Shown in pieces: positions 60,214 through 64,000 of a stretch of 64,000 nt of DNA. This DNA comes from Holdemania massiliensis. Its GTDB lineage: Bacteria > Bacillota_I > Bacilli_A > Erysipelotrichales > Erysipelotrichaceae. The stretch is taken from positions 1 through 64,000 of the forward strand of contig NZ_JAKNTK010000001.1 of the NCBI RefSeq assembly GCF_022440805.1. The letters run 5' to 3'. Within the stretch, counting starts at the first letter, position 1. Each line of letters begins with the position of its first letter. Below the pieces are notes generated by a model. It searched no databases. It saw only the letters and a program-made list of their open reading frames with translations, and was not told where the DNA came from. Position numbers and translations under genes: made by a program.

Positions 60214-61692
60214 TTAATTGTCTTGATTAGCGCTGAAGATCTTCTGACCCGGTGACATGGATAAGCCTTTAGCTTCCATCAGTTCCTGAACCGTAACTAA
60301 TTGAAATCCCATTTCAGTCAGTTTTGGAATGATTGTTTCTGCAGCATCCGCAGATTCAGCATGAATATCATGCATCAAGATAATATCGCCATCCTCAACC
60401 TGGCTAAGAACAAGGTCTACTGTCTTTTCAGCACTGCGGGTTTTCCAGTCCAGGGTATCCAAGCTCCAGAGAATCAATGGCGTTGGAGAAGCCTCTTTCA
60501 CTTGTTCATTGACGGCGCCATAAGGCGGACGGAGGGTTTTGACTTGAATTTGCTGATGAGTCAGTTCATCGACCAGCTCACTGACACGATTTAACTGGAC
60601 ATTCAGACTGTCTGCGGAAAGTCGGGTTAAATTGGGATGACTGTATGTATGGGAAGCAATCTCGCTGCCGTTTTCTGCCACCTGCAGAACAACGTCAGGA
60701 TAACGCTCTACATTGGTGCCGACCATGAAAAAAGTCGAAGCTCCGTCATAAGCTTTTAAGGCTTCGAGAATCCGCGGTGTATTTCTGGGATGAGGACCAT
60801 CATCAAAGGTCAGCGCAACCATTGGACGCTGAGGATCGACAGTTCGCGGCGGAATAAATAAACTTTCTTCTTCCCCCGGCTTCAACAGGAAATGCGAACC
60901 CAACTGATTCCGATCAGCAGACCAGCGCAGCCCTTTACTGATCTCCGGTATCATATTTATGGTGTTTCCTTCATTACGGCTGATTTCTGAGGGATTTTCT
61001 GCGTCCGCATCCACGAAGAATGTCAGCTGATCTTCCTCTAAATAAAAATTGGAAAAGTTCTCTGGGGCAGGGGCGCTGGCAGTAATAAAGGGCAGGGTAT
61101 AAGCTAAATCGCGCGTTGCTTCCCGATTCTTCATCGCATCCCGAAATAAAGCGGAAATTCGATCCAGTCCCGTTGGATCAAACGCCTGATCTGCCGTAAT
61201 TAACTCACCTGTTTCTTGGTCAAGAATATAGCCCCAATGATCTTCTACAATCTGATCGCCGATTTTTTTCTGAATCAGATAAACAACCGACAGCGTGTTC
61301 CGTTCCAGGATTTCTGTGTGATAATCAGCCTTAATTAAAATAGGTTCCGGACTTTCCTGTTTGGCTGCAGGAAGCTCAGGCATTTCCGTTTTTTTAGTGC
61401 TTAATGAAGTCATTAATTGCTCTGCCTGCTGCTTCGCAGTGCTCACAATCTCCTGAGGTTCCTGAGGATAAAAGACAACAATTTCAAAGTCATCCTGCTT
61501 TTGATGCAGTGCGTGATCTAACTGACGATCCTCCGCTTCAAGAAAGCTTGGCTTTTTCGGTTTTTGTCCAATGGAAAGCGACCAGAAACCAAACAGACAC
61601 AAAAGACCGCCGATGAAGAGAAAGAGAAACACACCTGGGACTCGGTTTGGATATCGGGGACTAGATTTTCTGGCGGCGAATTTCACACGCAT
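60214..61692 (-). CDS. Polysaccharide deacetylase (NodB domain), membrane-anchored
   Basis: A 492-residue protein with an N-terminal anchor (VFLFLFIGGLLCLFGFWSL), a long extracellular region with a domain of unknown type (about 100-270), then a NodB deacetylase (about 285-470). The NodB motifs are TFDDGPH, SHTYSHPN, RPPYGA, and LILWSLDTLDW with LMHDIH, so the metal and catalytic residues are intact. It would deacetylate peptidoglycan or another cell-wall glycan. AAGGAGGG directly abuts ATG 61692, so GTG 61686 may be the true start. Confidence 0.93.
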   Translation of the reverse strand: MRVKFAARKSSPRYPNRVPGVFLFLFIGGLLCLFGFWSLSIGQKPKKPSFLEAEDRQLDHALHQKQDDFEIVVFYPQEPQEIVSTAKQQAEQLMTSLSTKKTEMPELPAAKQESPEPILIKADYHTEILERNTLSVVYLIQKKIGDQIVEDHWGYILDQETGELITADQAFDPTGLDRISALFRDAMKNREATRDLAYTLPFITASAPAPENFSNFYLEEDQLTFFVDADAENPSEISRNEGNTINMIPEISKGLRWSADRNQLGSHFLLKPGEEESLFIPPRTVDPQRPMVALTFDDGPHPRNTPRILEALKAYDGASTFFMVGTNVERYPDVVLQVAENGSEIASHTYSHPNLTRLSADSLNVQLNRVSELVDELTHQQIQVKTLRPPYGAVNEQVKEASPTPLILWSLDTLDWKTRSAEKTVDLVLSQVEDGDIILMHDIHAESADAAETIIPKLTEMGFQLVTVQELMEAKGLSMSPGQKIFSANQDN

Positions 61693-61928
61693 CCCTCCTT
61701 CACTCTTCTTATTGTTGCCGAATTTTGTCGAATCATGAAAAATGTAGATGGGAATTCAAGAACATCAGTAATTTTCAATGGATTTTCACAAATTTCAGAA
61801 AGCGGGACGGATAAATGAAGAAAGTGTCTTTACTATGCGGACAATTCTAAAAAAGTGTCTTGCATTTCGCGCGAAACTAAGGCACTATAAAGTTAAAGAT
61901 ACCGCTTACAAAGAAAAGGAGGAACAAG
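61693..61928. promoter_or_regulatory. Divergent region with TTTCGCGCGAAA palindrome
   Basis: The gap between the deacetylase and tdh holds TTGCAT (61860) with CACTAT (61883) spaced by 17 bases as a likely tdh promoter. A perfect 12-base palindrome TTTCGCGCGAAA (61865-61876) sits in its spacer, and AAGTGTCTT occurs twice (61822 and 61853). Regulator unknown. Confidence 0.4.
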
Positions 61929-62993
61929 ATGAGTGAAGTCAAAATGATGTGGGCTTTAGTGAAGGAAAAGGCCGATGTTGGCTTATGGCTGAAGCAGGTG
62001 CCGATTCCGGAATGTGGAAAAAATGATGTGAAGATTAAAATCCGCAAGACGTCAATCTGCGGCACTGATGTGCATATTTACAACTGGAATGAATGGGCGC
62101 AGCATACGATTCCCATCGGATTAACAGCCGGTCACGAATATGTTGGTGAAGTAGTTGAGGTGGGAGAGAATGTCGAAGGCTTTCAGGTCGGCGACCTCGT
62201 CAGCGGCGAGGGTCATATTACCTGCGGACATTGCCGCAACTGTCTGGCCGGACAGCCGCATTTATGCCGGAATACACAGGGCGTGGGGGTCAACCGCAAC
62301 GGAGCCTTCGCTCAGTATCTGGTGATCCCGGCAAAGAATGCCTGGCACTGTGATCCATCCATTCGCGAAGAATTATATTCCTGCTTTGATCCGCTGGGCA
62401 ACGCTGTCCATACCGCTCTGCAGTTTGATATGATCGGTGAGGATGTACTGATTACCGGGGCCGGGCCGATTGGATGCATGGCGGCTGCGATCTGCCGGCA
62501 TGTTGGGGCAAGACACGTTGTCGTTACCGATGTCAATGAATATCGGCTGAATTTGGCTAAGACACTGGGGGCAACCCGCACGGTCAACGTGGCCCAGGAG
62601 CAGCTGCCGGAGGTCATGCATGAGTTGGGAATGAAAGAAGGCTTTGACGTAGGTCTGGAAATGAGCGGAGCTCAGTCTGGTTTTAACGATATGGTCAACA
62701 ACATGAAAAACGGCGGGAAAATTGCCTTGCTGGGGCTGCAGAAAGCAGAGGCTCGGATCAATTGGGAAAAGGTGATTTTCAACGGTTTAACGATCAAAGG
62801 AATCTACGGCCGGGAAATGTGGGAAACCTGGTATAAAATGTCCACAATGCTGCAAAGCGGATTGAACATTGACGCCGTGATCACCCATCGGTTTGACATT
62901 CAGGATTATGAGAAAGGCTTTGCAGCGATGAATTCCGGACAGTCCGGCAAAGTCGTACTGGATTGGAGTTCGCTGCAGAAGGAGGAAAATTAA
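61929..62993 (+). CDS. tdh: L-threonine 3-dehydrogenase
   Basis: A zinc-dependent medium-chain dehydrogenase converting threonine to 2-amino-3-ketobutyrate with NAD+. The product is 354 residues. The catalytic zinc site is visible as SICGTDVHIYNW and AGHEYVGEVVEVG, the structural zinc cysteines as CGHCRNCLAGQPHLC, and the Rossmann motif as VLITGAGPIGCMAAAI. It starts after AAGGAGG and abuts kbl, the next enzyme of the pathway. Confidence 0.97.
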   Translation: MSEVKMMWALVKEKADVGLWLKQVPIPECGKNDVKIKIRKTSICGTDVHIYNWNEWAQHTIPIGLTAGHEYVGEVVEVGENVEGFQVGDLVSGEGHITCGHCRNCLAGQPHLCRNTQGVGVNRNGAFAQYLVIPAKNAWHCDPSIREELYSCFDPLGNAVHTALQFDMIGEDVLITGAGPIGCMAAAICRHVGARHVVVTDVNEYRLNLAKTLGATRTVNVAQEQLPEVMHELGMKEGFDVGLEMSGAQSGFNDMVNNMKNGGKIALLGLQKAEARINWEKVIFNGLTIKGIYGREMWETWYKMSTMLQSGLNIDAVITHRFDIQDYEKGFAAMNSGQSGKVVLDWSSLQKEEN

Positions 62994-64000
62994 ATGAATA
63001 AATCAGAAGCCCTGCAGTTTTACGCCAACGAAGTCGCGGAGATTAAAGAAGCCGGTCTGTTCAAAGGTGAAAGTCCAATTGTTACGCCGCAGTCGGCGCA
63101 TGTCCGGCTGGAAGATGGCCGGGAAGTCATCAACATGTGCGCCAACAATTATCTTGGTTTAGGCAACAATCCACGCTTAATTCAGGCCGCTCAAAAATCG
63201 TATGAGGAAAAGGGCTATGGTCTGGCATCCGTCCGGTTTATCTGCGGGACACAGGACAGCCACAAACAGCTGGAAGCCGCAATTTCGCACTTTCTGGGGA
63301 TGGATGACACGATTTTGTATTCCTCCTGCTTTGATGCGAACGGCGGTCTGTTTGAAACGATCTTAGGTCCGGAGGATGCGATCATCAGCGATGAGCTGAA
63401 TCATGCCAGCATCATTGACGGTGTACGTCTGTGCAAGGCCAAGCGTTTCCGCTATAAGAATAATGATATGAATGATCTGCGCCAGCAGCTGATCGCTGCG
63501 GACGAAGCCGGGGCCCGGATTAAACTGATCGCCACGGACGGCGTTTTCTCGATGGATGGAATTATTGCCGATCTGAAATCAATCTGCGATTTGGCGGATG
63601 AATTCAACGCTCTGGTCATGGTGGACGACAGCCATTCTGCTGGCTTTGTCGGAAAGCATGGCCGGGGGACTGCGGAATACTGCGGCGTTGAAGGCCGCGT
63701 CGATATCATCACCGGAACATTGGGCAAGGCCCTGGGCGGAGCTTCAGGAGGCTTTACCGCTGCCCGTCAGGAAATCGTCGATCTGCTTCGTCAGCGCAGC
63801 CGGCCTTATCTGTTCTCCAATACACTGGCTCCGGCGATTGTCGCCGCTTCTCTGGAAGTCTTTAAAATGCTCGAAGCGGATACCTCCCTGCGCGATCATT
63901 TGGAGGAAATCACAGCGTATTACCGTCAGAAAATGACGGATGCCGGATTTGATATTATCCCGGGCGTGCATCCGATTGTTCCGGTTATGCTGTATGATGA
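62994..64000 (+). CDS. kbl: Glycine C-acetyltransferase (2-amino-3-ketobutyrate CoA ligase), partial at right edge
   Basis: The PLP enzyme that splits 2-amino-3-ketobutyrate with CoA into glycine and acetyl-CoA. The first 335 codons are present and the stop lies beyond 64000. Characteristic pieces are NMCANNYLGLGNNPRLI, the DGVFSMDG turn, VDDSHSAGFVG with the PLP-binding Asp, and TGTLGKALGG with the Schiff-base Lys. It starts directly after the tdh stop (TAAATG), so the two form the threonine-degradation operon. Confidence 0.97.
   Translation, partial: MNKSEALQFYANEVAEIKEAGLFKGESPIVTPQSAHVRLEDGREVINMCANNYLGLGNNPRLIQAAQKSYEEKGYGLASVRFICGTQDSHKQLEAAISHFLGMDDTILYSSCFDANGGLFETILGPEDAIISDELNHASIIDGVRLCKAKRFRYKNNDMNDLRQQLIAADEAGARIKLIATDGVFSMDGIIADLKSICDLADEFNALVMVDDSHSAGFVGKHGRGTAEYCGVEGRVDIITGTLGKALGGASGGFTAARQEIVDLLRQRSRPYLFSNTLAPAIVAASLEVFKMLEADTSLRDHLEEITAYYRQKMTDAGFDIIPGVHPIVPVMLYD

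Noticed and set aside
1..64000. CRISPR arrays, tRNA or rRNA genes, insertion sequences, prophage
   Set aside because: I looked for regular repeats, cloverleaf signatures, rRNA motifs, transposase and phage structural proteins and saw none. A tRNAscan or ISfinder run could still find a degenerate copy.

Overview
The window (about 64 kb, moderate GC, most genes on the + strand) is origin-proximal chromosome of a Firmicute, most likely an Erysipelotrichia-type gut anaerobe (Holdemania / Clostridium innocuum-like). This rests on protein style, the gene order dnaN-yaaA-recF-gyrB-gyrA, the serS-tadA-SRP RNA-dnaX-ebfC-recR block, and the PTS-based sugar economy. The species call is inference. dnaA lies just outside the left edge. 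No rRNA, tRNA, CRISPR array, prophage or insertion sequence was recognised.

Region by region: 1-6.3 kb holds replication genes (dnaN 3' end, yaaA, recF, gyrB, gyrA). 6.6-16.3 kb holds an AraC-type regulator, serS behind a T-box leader, a GNAT, a C45-like hydrolase, the small SRP RNA, tadA, dnaX, ebfC, recR and fhs. Three perfect parS sites lie at 7.9, 9.8 and 11.0 kb, the first inside the serS T-box leader. 16.4-26.3 kb holds an HxlR/flavoprotein-like pair, a PUA-like protein with mnmG, a secreted GHL10 lipoprotein and class Ia nrdA/nrdB. 26.4-31.4 kb holds an FMN lipoprotein and a beta-glucoside PTS operon under a cre site and a LicT-type antiterminator. 31.5-33.3 kb is a cluster of very small genes (three XRE regulators, a Spo0A-C-like protein, two small ORFs). 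33.6-36.3 kb holds a MerR regulator and a fumarate-reductase-like flavolipoprotein. 36.4-40.5 kb is a uronic-acid polysaccharide locus (AraC, GH88, heparinase II/III).

40.6-55 kb is accessory: two membrane-anchored paralogues, an AAA ATPase gene broken by one UGA, a cellobiose PTS operon with a divergent LicR-type regulator, a two-gene ATPase/TOPRIM-like module with a striking pair of palindromes upstream (candidate defence system), unknown proteins, a lipoprotein and a HAD phosphatase. 55.3-58.5 kb returns to core origin genes: rsmG, noc, soj (parA), spo0J (parB). 58.7-60.2 kb holds AT-rich unknown genes, including a frame-overlap at an A9 run and a truncated paralogue. 60.2-64 kb holds a polysaccharide deacetylase and the threonine catabolic pair tdh-kbl, which runs off the right edge.

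How it works together: ParB made at 57.6 kb should load on the parS cluster at 8-11 kb, with Soj, to segregate the origin, and Noc may read NBS-like sites in the window. mnmG and rsmG, normally neighbours, are about 35 kb apart with metabolic and accessory cargo between them. Sugar loci are each paired with a local regulator and use PTS import plus 6-phospho-beta-glucosidases.
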